A stretch of DNA of 41,136 nucleotides from an uncultured Planctomycetota bacterium (GTDB lineage: Bacteria; Planctomycetota; Planctomycetia; Pirellulales; Thermoguttaceae), in contig CADACS010000008.1 of NCBI GenBank assembly GCA_902786505.1, positions 1 to 41,136 on the forward strand. Reading direction: 5' to 3'. Positions within the stretch are counted from its first letter, which is position 1. Each line of letters opens with the position of its first letter. The notes under the pieces are model-generated. The model was not told the origin of the DNA and did not search any database. It saw nothing but the letters and a program-made list of their open reading frames with translations. The position numbers and the translations under genes were made by a program. This document shows positions 33,097 through 41,089 of the stretch, in pieces.

Positions 33097-33136
33097 AATA
33101 AAAAACGCCGCGCCGTTCTCGGTTCGGCGCGGCGTT
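33097..33136 (-). terminator. Strong terminator at the end of the 33-39 kb minus-strand gene run
   Basis: A perfect 12-bp stem, aacgccgcgccg (33104-33115) and cggcgcggcgtt (33125-33136), has a 9-nt loop. On the - strand it runs into TTTTTATTG. It may also stop the MFS transcript on the + strand, though the tail there is poor. The AT-rich bases 32975-33096 hold no gene. Confidence 0.88.
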
Positions 33137-33167
33137 ATAAGCTCGCAAATATCTATTGTTTCTATTG

Positions 33168-33734
33168 TTACCAGCGAAGCTTTGTTTTCTCTTCGGTAAA
33201 GATCCAATATTTCGGGGTCAGCAGCTCCGGCTCTTCCCGCTTTATCGCGTCATAAACAAATCTGGTCGCGGCGACCGTATCGGAGAGTGTTTCGCCGCGC
33301 CAAGGCGCGCCCAGTTCGGCCATAACGTCGGAAAGCGCGTAACATGAGAGATCCCAGAGTCTTCGCGCGGCGGGCAGAAGATCGACAAACCGCCAGACGG
33401 GCAGCTCTATCCCATACGCTTCCAGCGTCTTCGCGAGAATGCGGAGATCAAAATCGGCGTTGTAGCCGACGAGAACTTTGCCCGATAGAAACGCGTCGAG
33501 CCCGCCCTCCCAAACGCCGCGAAAATTCGGCTTGGCGTAGACGGAGTCGGACGAGACGCCATAGATCGCCGCGTTGACCCGACTGAAAGGCGCTTCCGGA
33601 TCGACGAGCGCGTCGAACGCGGCGCCCGACTCCAGCGCCGCGGCAAACGCGCACACGCGGTCGTTGCGCGGATTCGGCGCCGCAAGCGTAAAGAACGCGC
33701 GCTCCGAGTTTGGGTCAGAGCCGCTACCGCGCAT
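33168..33734 (-). CDS. DnaQ-like DEDD exonuclease fold, catalytically degenerate
   Basis: This 188-residue protein aligns over its length with DnaQ-type 3'-5' exonucleases: AAIYGVSSDSV matches the usual IHGI motif, VLVGYNADFDLRIL matches the ExoII region, and CYALSDVMAELG matches the region before ExoIII. The ExoI motif DxET is replaced by TLAAP (in AFFTLAAPNPRND), and the last H/D positions are Glu and Thr. Only the ExoII Asp survives, so metal-dependent nuclease activity is doubtful. The ATG at 33734 overlaps the end of moxR by 11 nt; a TTG at 33743 would add three residues. It is the last gene of the run. Confidence 0.7.
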   Translation of the reverse strand: MRGSGSDPNSERAFFTLAAPNPRNDRVCAFAAALESGAAFDALVDPEAPFSRVNAAIYGVSSDSVYAKPNFRGVWEGGLDAFLSGKVLVGYNADFDLRILAKTLEAYGIELPVWRFVDLLPAARRLWDLSCYALSDVMAELGAPWRGETLSDTVAATRFVYDAIKREEPELLTPKYWIFTEEKTKLRW

Positions 33735-34788
33735 ATTTCTCAATGGGCGGCGTGGGAACCGTATCGAGGAGCTTTAAGACGATCTTGTCGGTCGTCATGC
33801 CCTCCGCCTGCGCTTGGAAATTCGCGCCCACGCGTTTGCGCAGCACAGGCACGGCGGCCGCTTTGACGTCTTCGATCGAGACGGAGAACCGCCCGTCCAT
33901 CGCGGCGAACGCCTTGCCCCCGTTGACGAGATACTGCCCCGCGCGAGGACCGGCGCCGAAGTCGACGAGATCCCGTATGAATTCGGGCGAACTCGGATCG
34001 GTCGGCCGCGTCGCGCGCACGAGACGCGTCGCATATTGAATGATATATTGGCTTACGGCGACGGACGATACGAGCCGCTGCATGCCGAGAAGGATTTTCG
34101 GATTGAGGAGCCGCGCGGGCTCCGCCGTTTCGCCGCGCGTCGTCGCCGTCAGAATCTTTTCTTCCTCTTCCAGCGTCGGATAGTCGATCTTGACGTTGAA
34201 CATAAAGCGGTCAAGCTGCGCTTCCGGCAAAGGATACGTCCCTTCCTGATCGATCGGGTTCTGCGTCGCGACGACCAGAAACGGTTCCGGAAGTTTATAG
34301 GTGTCGCCCCCGACGGTAACCTCGCGTTCCTGCATCGCCTGCAGAAGCGCCGACTGCGTCTTCGGCGGCGTGCGGTTAATTTCGTCCGCCAGCAGAATAT
34401 TCGTAAAGACAGGCCCTTCCACGAATCGGAACGAACGCCGGCCCTGCCCGTCTTCTTCCAGTACGGTCGAGCCGGTAATATCGGACGGCGTCAGGTCGGG
34501 CGTAAACTGAACGCGGCGGAACTTTACGTCCAGAATCTTGGCGATCGTCGAGACGGTCAGCGTCTTCGCCAGGCCGGGAACCCCTTCCAGCAGGCAGTGC
34601 CCGCGCGTAAAGATCGCCGCGAAAATCTGGCGGATCGCGTCTTTCTGACCGACGACCACCTTCGCAAGCTCGTTCTCAATCGCCTCGCGCGTCTGCCCGA
34701 ACTCCTGAAGGAGCGCCCCTAAATTCTGCTGGCGCGCCTGCGGCGTCAATTTGGCGGGCCGTTCGTTTTCCTGTCTTTCCGTCGACAT
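33724..34788 (-). CDS. MoxR-family AAA+ ATPase
   Basis: This 354-residue protein has a Walker A at 69-76 (GVPGLAKT), a Walker B at 131-138 (ILLADEINR) and the MoxR signature (LPEAQLDRFMF; ATQNPIDQEGTYPLPEAQLD). MoxR ATPases act as chaperones with VWA-domain proteins in envelope or cofactor assembly. The usual partners (DUF58 and VWA genes) are not next to it here; instead a DnaQ-like gene overlaps its 3' end. Identification is secure, the client is unknown. Confidence 0.95.
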   Translation of the reverse strand: MSTERQENERPAKLTPQARQQNLGALLQEFGQTREAIENELAKVVVGQKDAIRQIFAAIFTRGHCLLEGVPGLAKTLTVSTIAKILDVKFRRVQFTPDLTPSDITGSTVLEEDGQGRRSFRFVEGPVFTNILLADEINRTPPKTQSALLQAMQEREVTVGGDTYKLPEPFLVVATQNPIDQEGTYPLPEAQLDRFMFNVKIDYPTLEEEEKILTATTRGETAEPARLLNPKILLGMQRLVSSVAVSQYIIQYATRLVRATRPTDPSSPEFIRDLVDFGAGPRAGQYLVNGGKAFAAMDGRFSVSIEDVKAAAVPVLRKRVGANFQAQAEGMTTDKIVLKLLDTVPTPPIEKYAR

Positions 34789-34827
34789 AACACCTGTTCC
34801 TGATTCGCGTTAATTCCTAAAACCGCT

Positions 34828-35739
34828 TTACTTGTCGAGAAATTCGCGCATGGCGGCGACCGTCTCGTCAAGCGAATCTTCCAGAAGATAATGCCCCGCG
34901 TCTTCAATCTTGTGAACAAACGCGTTGGGATAATATTTAAGATATTCTTCCAAAAAGATTTCCGGCGGGAAGCACCAATCTTTAACGCCCCAGATGAGCG
35001 CGACCGGCTTGTCCTTAAAGACGGGAAGACGCTTCATCATATCGACGAACGTCTGATACGACCGATGCTTCGGCGACACGGGGATATCCTGTACGAACTC
35101 GCACACGGCGATTCGGTTCGACCAGCTGTCGTACGGAGCGAGCAGTCCGGCCTTGACGTCGTCCGAAAGCCCTTTCGCCGTCGCCATTGTCGTCGCCGCG
35201 ATCGGGAAGACGTTCAGACCCTGAAGCATAATGCGCTTTAAGACGGGTATGTGGCAGAGCCGAATCCGTTTCGGCACGCGGTCGTTCAAATAGGACGCCG
35301 TATTCATGAGAATGATCTTCGAGAAGACGTCCGGAATCTGAGTCGCCGCGCACATGCCGACCGCGCCGCCCCAGTCGTGAGCGACGAGAACGCAGTTTTT
35401 CAGCCCCAATTTCGTAATGAGCTCGATTAGATCGTCCGCGCGGCGCGCCGTCGTATAGGGATATTTGTCAATACCAGGCTTCTCCGACTTCCCGCAGCCG
35501 ATATGGTCGACGGCTATCACGCGGTATTTGTCGCGAAACGCGTTCACAACCCCGCGAAAGAAGAACGACCACGTCGGATTCCCGTGCACGCAGATCAGCG
35601 TCGGTCGGTCGACCCCGTCGGGCTCCGTCGGACCTTCGTCGACGTAGTTATAGCGAAATCCTCCGATCGTCATACTGTGCGATTCGTAGGGATACAGAGC
35701 TTGCCAGCCTTGCCGGATCTCTCCTGAATGTTCGGCCAT
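34828..35739 (-). CDS. OleB / haloalkane-dehalogenase-like alpha/beta hydrolase
   Basis: This 303-residue alpha/beta hydrolase has an oxyanion motif HGNP (52-55), a nucleophile elbow VAHDWGG with Asp122 in place of Ser, and a catalytic His283 (AGHYLLED). An Asp nucleophile in HDWGG is typical of haloalkane dehalogenases and of OleB beta-lactone decarboxylases of the olefin pathway. A KAS III gene is present about 2.7 kb upstream in the same gene run, which makes an Ole-like role possible, but no OleC or OleD gene is seen. A hydrolase or dehalogenase role remains equally open. Confidence 0.85.
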   Translation of the reverse strand: MAEHSGEIRQGWQALYPYESHSMTIGGFRYNYVDEGPTEPDGVDRPTLICVHGNPTWSFFFRGVVNAFRDKYRVIAVDHIGCGKSEKPGIDKYPYTTARRADDLIELITKLGLKNCVLVAHDWGGAVGMCAATQIPDVFSKIILMNTASYLNDRVPKRIRLCHIPVLKRIMLQGLNVFPIAATTMATAKGLSDDVKAGLLAPYDSWSNRIAVCEFVQDIPVSPKHRSYQTFVDMMKRLPVFKDKPVALIWGVKDWCFPPEIFLEEYLKYYPNAFVHKIEDAGHYLLEDSLDETVAAMREFLDK

Positions 35740-35796
35740 GGTTCGTTATCCTTAAAAAGCTTAACGGCCTTTCTGGCGAAAGACCGGCGCGGCGCG

Positions 35797-36921
35797 TCAT
35801 TTCAGCGCGCGAAATTCGCGGAGCGCGTCCAGCGTCGCCTGCATATCGGCCGGAAGCGGCGCCTCGACCGTCATGAGTTTGCCCGTCGTCGGATGTTCAA
35901 ACGTAATTTTGCGCGCGTGCAGCGCCTGACGCGCGAGAATCGGGGGAACTTCGGGCGCGTCGTCGCCCTTGCCGCCGACCGAGCGGTCGAAAACGCCCGC
36001 GATCTCGTCCCGCGTTATCGAAGCGCGGCCCCCGTAGAGCTTGTCGCAAAGGATCGGACAGCCGAGAAAACCGAGGTGAACGCGAATCTGATGCGTCCGG
36101 CCCGTCTTCGGAAGGCAGCGCACCGTCGAAAAACCGCGGAAACGTTCGACTATTTCAAAAAAGGTCTGCGCCGGCTTCGCTTCCGGATCGTCGGGCGCGA
36201 TCGCCATGCGCGTGCGGAACTTCGGATGATGGCCGATCGGCTGATCGACGACTTCGCGGTCCCCGTTGAAGCCGCCCAGCGTTATCGCGAAATATTCCTT
36301 TTGTATCCGCTTTTCCTCGAAAAGAGCGGCCAGATTCGCGTGCGCCACGTCGTTCTTGGCGACGATAATCGCGCCGCTCGTATCGCGGTCGAGCCGATGC
36401 ACGATTCCCGGCCTGGCGGGCCCGCGGTTCGAGCTCAACTGGCCCGCAAAGCGGTGCGCCAGCGCCCCGACGAGCGTCCCGGACCAATGGCCGCGCGACG
36501 GATGCACGACCATGTCGGCGGGCTTATTGATTACCGCCATGTCGTCGTCTTCATAGAGCACGTCGAGCGGAATATCTTCCGGAATCGGGGACTCGCGCGG
36601 AGGTTCCACTAACCGGAACGAAACGACCGAGCCCGGCTTGAGCCGAAACGACGGCTTGCCGTGAATCCCGTCGACGTCGACGCCGTTTTCCGCCTGGATC
36701 GCTTTCCGAATTAAGACGCGGCTGTACTGCGGAAACTTCGACGCAAGAAAGATATCGAGCCGCCAGCCCGCTTCCGCGTCGGTTACGACCCGTTTCGCGA
36801 CCTCGCCCGGCTTTTCGGTCGGAGGCTCCCACGCGGTCGGCGCGGTCAGCGGCTCCAGCTCGTCGAGCGATTCCGTTTCGAGTTCGTCTAAATCCAGCTT
36901 TTCTTCCGGTTCGGCGGCCAT
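35797..36921 (-). CDS. RluD-type 23S rRNA pseudouridine synthase
   Basis: This 374-residue protein has an N-terminal acidic extension (about 40 residues), an S4 RNA-binding domain (RLDIFLASKFPQYSRVLIRKA) and the RluA/RluD catalytic domain with HRLDRDTSG at 175-183, in which Asp178 is the expected catalytic residue. GRTHQIRVHL is the second family hallmark. It should convert uridines in 23S rRNA, probably in helix 69, by analogy to RluD. The acidic extension is unusual but harmless. ArgH lies 17 nt upstream. Confidence 0.93.
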   Translation of the reverse strand: MAAEPEEKLDLDELETESLDELEPLTAPTAWEPPTEKPGEVAKRVVTDAEAGWRLDIFLASKFPQYSRVLIRKAIQAENGVDVDGIHGKPSFRLKPGSVVSFRLVEPPRESPIPEDIPLDVLYEDDDMAVINKPADMVVHPSRGHWSGTLVGALAHRFAGQLSSNRGPARPGIVHRLDRDTSGAIIVAKNDVAHANLAALFEEKRIQKEYFAITLGGFNGDREVVDQPIGHHPKFRTRMAIAPDDPEAKPAQTFFEIVERFRGFSTVRCLPKTGRTHQIRVHLGFLGCPILCDKLYGGRASITRDEIAGVFDRSVGGKGDDAPEVPPILARQALHARKITFEHPTTGKLMTVEAPLPADMQATLDALREFRALK

Positions 36922-36938
36922 AGTCGTTCGTTTCCAGT

Positions 36939-38357
36939 CTAACCGTTAGTCGAAGCGCTCGCGAGCCCCAGCAGATTCTTCCAGGAATCGATCTGCGCTC
37001 TCACCTGGTCGGGCGCGGTCGAGCCGTAGCTCTTCATCGCCTTAACGGCGTTCGCGGCCCCGAGATAGTCGTAGACGCGTTCGTCGATCGCGTCGCATTC
37101 GCTCCGGAGCTCGTCGAGCGGCATTTCCGCGAGCACGCGGCCAGAGTCGATTCCCTTGCGGACAAGCCGGCCGACGATTCCGTGCGCGGACCGCTGCGGA
37201 ACGCCCAGGCGAATGAGATATTCCATAAAGCTCGTCGCGTCGAGATAGCCTTTGTCGAGCCGCGACGCGATCGATTCGCGTTTGAGTTCCGCGCCCGAGA
37301 CGATCGGAGCCGCGAGCGCGAGCGACGCCGAGACCGTGTCGTACGAGTCGAAAATCGGCTCTTTATCTTCCTGCAGATCGCGGTTGTACGCGAGCGGAAT
37401 CCCTTTCGTGAGCATGAGGAGCGCCTGCAGATTGCCGACCGTGCGCGCCGTCTTGCCGCGAATGAGTTCGAGCGCGTCCGGATTCACTTTCTGCGGCATA
37501 ATCGAGGACCCGGTGCAGAATTTCTGCGGCAGTTTTATGAAGTCAAATTCGACGGTCGACTGCCAGATCCAATCTTCCGCCCAGCCGCTCAGATGAATCG
37601 CGATCTGCGCCATATCGAACGCGAATTCCAAAGCGAAATCGCGATCGCTCGAGACGTCGACGCTGTTGGCCGCGATCCGCTCAAATCCGAGATATTCGGC
37701 CGTCTTCGTTCGGTCGATCGGGAGACTCGTTCCGGCGCACGCCGCGGCGCCCAAACTGAGCGTATTGACGCGCCGCCGGCAGTCGGCGAGCCGCTCGCGG
37801 TCGCGCTGAAGCTTTTCGACGTACGCGAGCCAGATATGGGGCGCGAGTACCGGCTGCGCCCGCTGCGTGTGCGTATAGGCGGGCACGACGACGTCAAAAT
37901 CGCCGTCGCAGCGGCCGACAAACGCCTTTTGAAGCGCTTCCAAGAGCGTGTCGAGCGCGTCGATCGAATCGCGAATCCAGAGCCGGAAATCGGTCGAAAC
38001 CTGATCGTTCCGGCTGCGCGCGGTGTGCAGCTTGCGCCCGACGTCGCCCAGTTTCTCAATGAGCGCCTTTTCGACGTGCATATGAATATCTTCGAGCGCG
38101 GTCGAATACTCGAAATCGCCCGCCTCGATACGCGCTTTAATCGCTAGGAGCTCCCGTTCGATCGCTTCGAATTCCTCGTTCGTGAGAATTCCGACGTCCG
38201 CGAGCATGCGCGCGTGCCCGATCGAGCCGCGAATATCCTGCGCGTACATGCGGCTGTCGAAACTAATGCTCTCGCTGAACTTCTCCATTTGCGCGTCGGT
38301 CGATTCGGTAAAGACTCCGCCCCACGCTTTGGCGACTTTATTCGTATTCTTTGCCAT
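36939..38357 (-). CDS. argH: Argininosuccinate lyase
   Basis: This 472-residue protein is argininosuccinate lyase, splitting argininosuccinate into arginine and fumarate in the last step of arginine synthesis. The fumarase/aspartase superfamily signature [12 protein letters not shown] lies at 283-294, and the N-terminal [21 protein letters not shown] is characteristic of Arg[14 protein letters not shown] is the family's second signature. Length is normal. It is placed between KAS III and RluD genes with short gaps (56 and 17 nt). No other arginine genes are in the window. Confidence 0.97.
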   Translation of the reverse strand: MAKNTNKVAKAWGGVFTESTDAQMEKFSESISFDSRMYAQDIRGSIGHARMLADVGILTNEEFEAIERELLAIKARIEAGDFEYSTALEDIHMHVEKALIEKLGDVGRKLHTARSRNDQVSTDFRLWIRDSIDALDTLLEALQKAFVGRCDGDFDVVVPAYTHTQRAQPVLAPHIWLAYVEKLQRDRERLADCRRRVNTLSLGAAACAGTSLPIDRTKTAEYLGFERIAANSVDVSSDRDFALEFAFDMAQIAIHLSGWAEDWIWQSTVEFDFIKLPQKFCTGSSIMPQKVNPDALELIRGKTARTVGNLQALLMLTKGIPLAYNRDLQEDKEPIFDSYDTVSASLALAAPIVSGAELKRESIASRLDKGYLDATSFMEYLIRLGVPQRSAHGIVGRLVRKGIDSGRVLAEMPLDELRSECDAIDERVYDYLGAANAVKAMKSYGSTAPDQVRAQIDSWKNLLGLASASTNG

Positions 38358-38413
38358 ATTTTCGTCTGGACGCCGACTCTGCCCCCGGCGTTCCTTTCAT
38401 TGCGGTTCGTTGT

Positions 38414-39499
38414 TCAGTCTTCCAGCGGCGCGACCCGGAAATTCTCTGGAAAGCGCGCAAAGCACGCGCCCCACGAAAGCCCGACCCCAAATCCGACCAG
38501 AAGCGCGCGAGAACCCGGATGGACGAGCCCGTCGCGCGACGCGTCGATGAGCGCGATCGGAATACTGCTCGACACCGTATTCCCGCGCGTCATGATATTA
38601 TTGAAAAACTTCGCCGGATCCAGATTCCCGCATTCCTCGCGAAGACGGTCGAGCATGAATTTGTTCGCCTGATGGAAAATATACGCGTCTACCGACGCGC
38701 CGCGGTCTGCGGCGAGACGTTCAAGACGGCTCACGAGCGGAGGTATCACGTCGATGGAAAACGTAAAAATGCCCGCGCCGTTCATGAAGAGTTGATCTTT
38801 GGAACGATAGCCCGCCTGAGAATCGCTGTACGCGATCGCGGTTTCCGGAGAAGAGGGGAGACGGCTCGCGCCGGCCTCCACAATGAGCATATTCGCGCCG
38901 GAGCCGTCGGCGCCGTACTCGAACGGGCCAATTCCGGGCGCGTCGCCCAGCGCGTCGTTGGTCTCCGCGTCGACGTCCGCCGCTTCGAGCAGCGTCGCGG
39001 TCGCGCCGTCGCCGAAGAGCGGCCGTGTTACGCGGTCGCGCTCGTTGATGTATTTGGAATATGTTTCGGAAGTAACAAAGAGAACGTTGCGCGCGACGCC
39101 CGACTCAATAAGCCCTTTGCAGACGCCAAGCCCGTACACGTACCCGCTGCACCCGAGATTGATATCGAACGCGCCGCAACTCGATTTGAGACCGAGCCGA
39201 TGCTGAAGAATACAGGCGGACGTCGGCAGAAAATAATCGGGCGACTGCGTGCAGAGAACGAGGAAATCGACAGAATCGCGCTCTGCGATCCCGCTCGCGA
39301 AGAGCCGTTCGCACGCCGCGACGCCCATGTCGACGGCGGTCTCGTCTTTGGCGGCGATTGGACGCGAGGCGATCCCGATCTTACGCTTGATCTTCTCTTC
39401 CGTCCAATTAGAAAAAACCTGCGCCAGTTCTTTATTGTCCAGCCGGCCTTCGGGCAAATAAGCGGCGACGCCCCTGATTTGAGCAACTTTCACAAACAA
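38414..39499 (-). CDS. 3-oxoacyl-ACP synthase III (KAS III) family protein
   Basis: This 361-residue thiolase-fold enzyme has the Cys-His-Asn triad of FabH: Cys117 (NLGCSGYVYGL), His276 (FHQANKFMLDRL) and Asn307 (GNTVSSSIPIAL). It should condense an acyl-CoA with malonyl-ACP. The length, above typical FabH (about 320), and the variation elsewhere suggest a specialised KAS III or an OleA-like enzyme, but I cannot decide from sequence. No other fatty-acid synthesis gene is adjacent. It is the first gene of the 33-39 kb run. An OleB-like gene occurs further down. Confidence 0.9.
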   Translation of the reverse strand: MFVKVAQIRGVAAYLPEGRLDNKELAQVFSNWTEEKIKRKIGIASRPIAAKDETAVDMGVAACERLFASGIAERDSVDFLVLCTQSPDYFLPTSACILQHRLGLKSSCGAFDINLGCSGYVYGLGVCKGLIESGVARNVLFVTSETYSKYINERDRVTRPLFGDGATATLLEAADVDAETNDALGDAPGIGPFEYGADGSGANMLIVEAGASRLPSSPETAIAYSDSQAGYRSKDQLFMNGAGIFTFSIDVIPPLVSRLERLAADRGASVDAYIFHQANKFMLDRLREECGNLDPAKFFNNIMTRGNTVSSSIPIALIDASRDGLVHPGSRALLVGFGVGLSWGACFARFPENFRVAPLED

Positions 39500-39545
39500 C
39501 TCTCAGCGCGAAAGGATTTCGCAAAAAAAGCGGATAACCGCAATG

Positions 39546-39569
39546 AAAACGCCGCGAACTTGCGCGGCG
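39546..39569 (-). terminator. Terminator after the tex fragment
   Basis: On the - strand, a 7-bp GC stem (39550-39556 with 39563-39569) is followed by TTTT. A second small gcggc-aaa-gccgc hairpin lies directly after the tex stop codon. Together they separate tex from the KAS III gene run. Confidence 0.6.
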
Positions 39570-39627
39570 CGTCGGAATATCTCACGCGGCGCCGCGCTCG
39601 ACGCCGTTCGGGCGGCTTTGCCGCGCG

Positions 39628-40548
39628 TCACTGATTGAAGAACTGGGCGAGGTCGCTGAAGCTGCGCAGCGGCTCTTTACCCGACTTCATCTCTTCGGTG
39701 AGCGGCTTGAGCTCGACCGGCTGCGGCTTCTGGCGGGGCCTGCGGTCTTGTTCGCGGTCGCGGTCGCGATTGTCCCGGCGCCGTCTTTCGCGGCGCGAAC
39801 CGCGGTCGCCCTCTTCTTCGCCGCGTTTGCGATCGCGGCCCTCTTCGCGGCCCTGCTCTTCGCCCCGGTCGCGGCGCGGTCTGCGTCCGCGCGAACCGCC
39901 ATCCGATTCGCCGCGCCCGCGTTTCGACTCGCGCGCCGCGCTCGGATCGACCATCGTGAGCGACAGCCGGCCCTTCTCGCAATTGGTTTCGAGAACCCAG
40001 ACGGTCAGAACGTCGCCGACCGCGTATTCGCTGAACGGATCGCGAACGTATCCCGGGCCGAGACAGCTGACGTGAACGAGCCCCGGCTCGCGCGCGCCCA
40101 CGTCGACAAACAGGCCGAACGGCGCGGCGTTCAAGACGGTTCCGCGGAGCTTCATGCCCGGCTTGAGATCTTCGAGCTTCAGAACGCCCTTCTTAAAGAT
40201 AGGCCCGTCCCCCTCGAAACGCGGATCCGCGCCCGGCCGGACGAACTGTCCGAGGATATCGGCGACCGTAAAGACGCCCGCGTCAAACTGACGCGCCAGC
40301 TCTTCGGCGTTCGCCGCCTCGACTTTGCTCTTGATCTCTTCGCTCTTCGACTTATCGAGAATATCGGCGGGCGTAAAGCCGAGCGCGCTCAAAATATTCG
40401 TCGCGAGTTCGTAGCTTTCCGGATGAATCCAAGTCGCGTCGAGAGGATTGTCCCCGCCGGAGACCTTCAAAAAGCCGGCGCAAAGCTGATACGCCGTCTC
40501 GCCGAGACCGGAGACTTCCTTGAGCTGTTCGCGGCTCTTAAAGGGCCC
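39628..40548 (-). CDS. tex: Tex RNA-binding protein, C-terminal fragment
   Basis: About 306 residues match the last part of Tex. They begin GPFKSREQLKEVSGLGETAYQLCAGFL and run through NPLDATWIHPESY (helix-hairpin-helix and Tex-specific linker) to an S1 domain (LKPGMKLRGTVLNAAPFGLFVDVG). A basic/acidic low-complexity tail rich in Arg, Asp and Glu ends ...FSDLAQFFNQ. A normal Tex has about 750-790 residues, so the N-terminal YqgF-like and helical domains are missing. The frame continues into a surE 5' end at the right, which I attribute to a chimeric junction. The long charged tail is an extension beyond the E. coli protein. Confidence 0.85.
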   Translation of the reverse strand, partial: GPFKSREQLKEVSGLGETAYQLCAGFLKVSGGDNPLDATWIHPESYELATNILSALGFTPADILDKSKSEEIKSKVEAANAEELARQFDAGVFTVADILGQFVRPGADPRFEGDGPIFKKGVLKLEDLKPGMKLRGTVLNAAPFGLFVDVGAREPGLVHVSCLGPGYVRDPFSEYAVGDVLTVWVLETNCEKGRLSLTMVDPSAARESKRGRGESDGGSRGRRPRRDRGEEQGREEGRDRKRGEEEGDRGSRRERRRRDNRDRDREQDRRPRQKPQPVELKPLTEEMKSGKEPLRSFSDLAQFFNQ

Positions 40549-40566
40549 ATGCTCGTCGCGATGATC
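40549..40566. other. Probable chimeric assembly junction (tex to surE)
   Basis: On the - strand, codons for Asp-His-Arg-Asp-Glu-His join SurE (...YSLCDHR) to Tex (RDEHGPFKSR). Both families can have His-Arg-Asp at this point, so a short shared stretch could have misled an assembler. GC content and codon style change sharply across it: to the left GC-rich Planctomycetota-like DNA, to the right AT-rich Bacteroidota-like DNA. Confidence 0.75.
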
Positions 40567-40968
40567 GCAGAGAGAATATGCCACAGAAGGTATGTATTTC
40601 ATACAGCCCTCGAGCGTGACCCCCATCGTGCCGCTGTAATGCACATTCACAGAAGCATTATCGCCATGGTTGATACCGCCGATAACCATATCTGGAGTAC
40701 GGGGGACGATCTCTGCCAAAGCCATCTTCACACAGTCGACAGGTGTACCATTACACGACCAGACCTCCACGCCCTCCCTTTTTTCCCGAAGTTGCAGTTT
40801 CAGTGGTTTCATAGCCGAAAACGCACATGAGAAACCACTACGCGCCGACTCCGGAGCGCAGACAATAATATCACCAAGATCAGACACCATTTCCACTAAT
40901 TCCCGGATACCCTTTGCCTGATAGCCGTCATCATTGGAAATGAGCAACAAGGGTCGTTTAATTTCCAT
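40567..40968 (-). CDS. surE: SurE 5'-nucleotidase, N-terminal fragment (Bacteroidota-like)
   Basis: About 134 residues of SurE are present: the SNDDG metal-binding motif (11-15), SARSG, GTPVDCVKMAL and GINHGDNASVNVHYSGTMG. These show a nucleotide phosphatase of the survival protein E family. The normal length is about 250, so the C-terminal half is missing and replaced by the Tex sequence. Codon use and lower GC differ from the rest of the window. Its divergent position to parA is, as far as I recall, usual in Bacteroidales. I judge this to be DNA from another organism. Confidence 0.88.
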
Positions 40969-40979
40969 AAAATTTCAAC

Positions 40980-41058
40980 GATTTGGGTACAAAAGTACAA
41001 AAAAATATGAATTGTGAATTATGAATTATGAATTATTTCGTAACTTTGTACCCAAATC
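40980..41058. promoter_or_regulatory. Divergent Bacteroidota-type promoters with inverted repeat (surE / parA)
   Basis: TAACTTTG (41041-41048, + strand) and TACTTTTG (40997-40990, - strand) both fit the Bacteroidota -7 consensus TAnnTTTG. They are set within a perfect 14-bp inverted repeat, gatttgggtacaaa (40980-40993) and tttgtacccaaatc (41045-41058). Between the arms the heptamer gaattat (first copy gaattgt) is repeated four times at 41009-41036. No clear -33 element is seen. Confidence 0.65.
41009..41036 (+). repeat. Four tandem 7-nt repeats
   Basis: gaattgt at 41009 is followed by three gaattat copies to 41036. They lie in the middle of the surE-parA divergent promoter region. They could be simple slippage or spacing elements. 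Confidence 0.85.
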
Positions 41059-41089
41059 TCTTATTTTTATTAAGGTATTCAGTAAAACA

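Noticed and set aside
39628..40968. A genuine SurE-Tex fusion protein
   Set aside because: Both halves are truncated at the junction, base composition changes there, and the SurE part has its own Bacteroidota promoter and neighbour. A chimeric contig explains this more simply.
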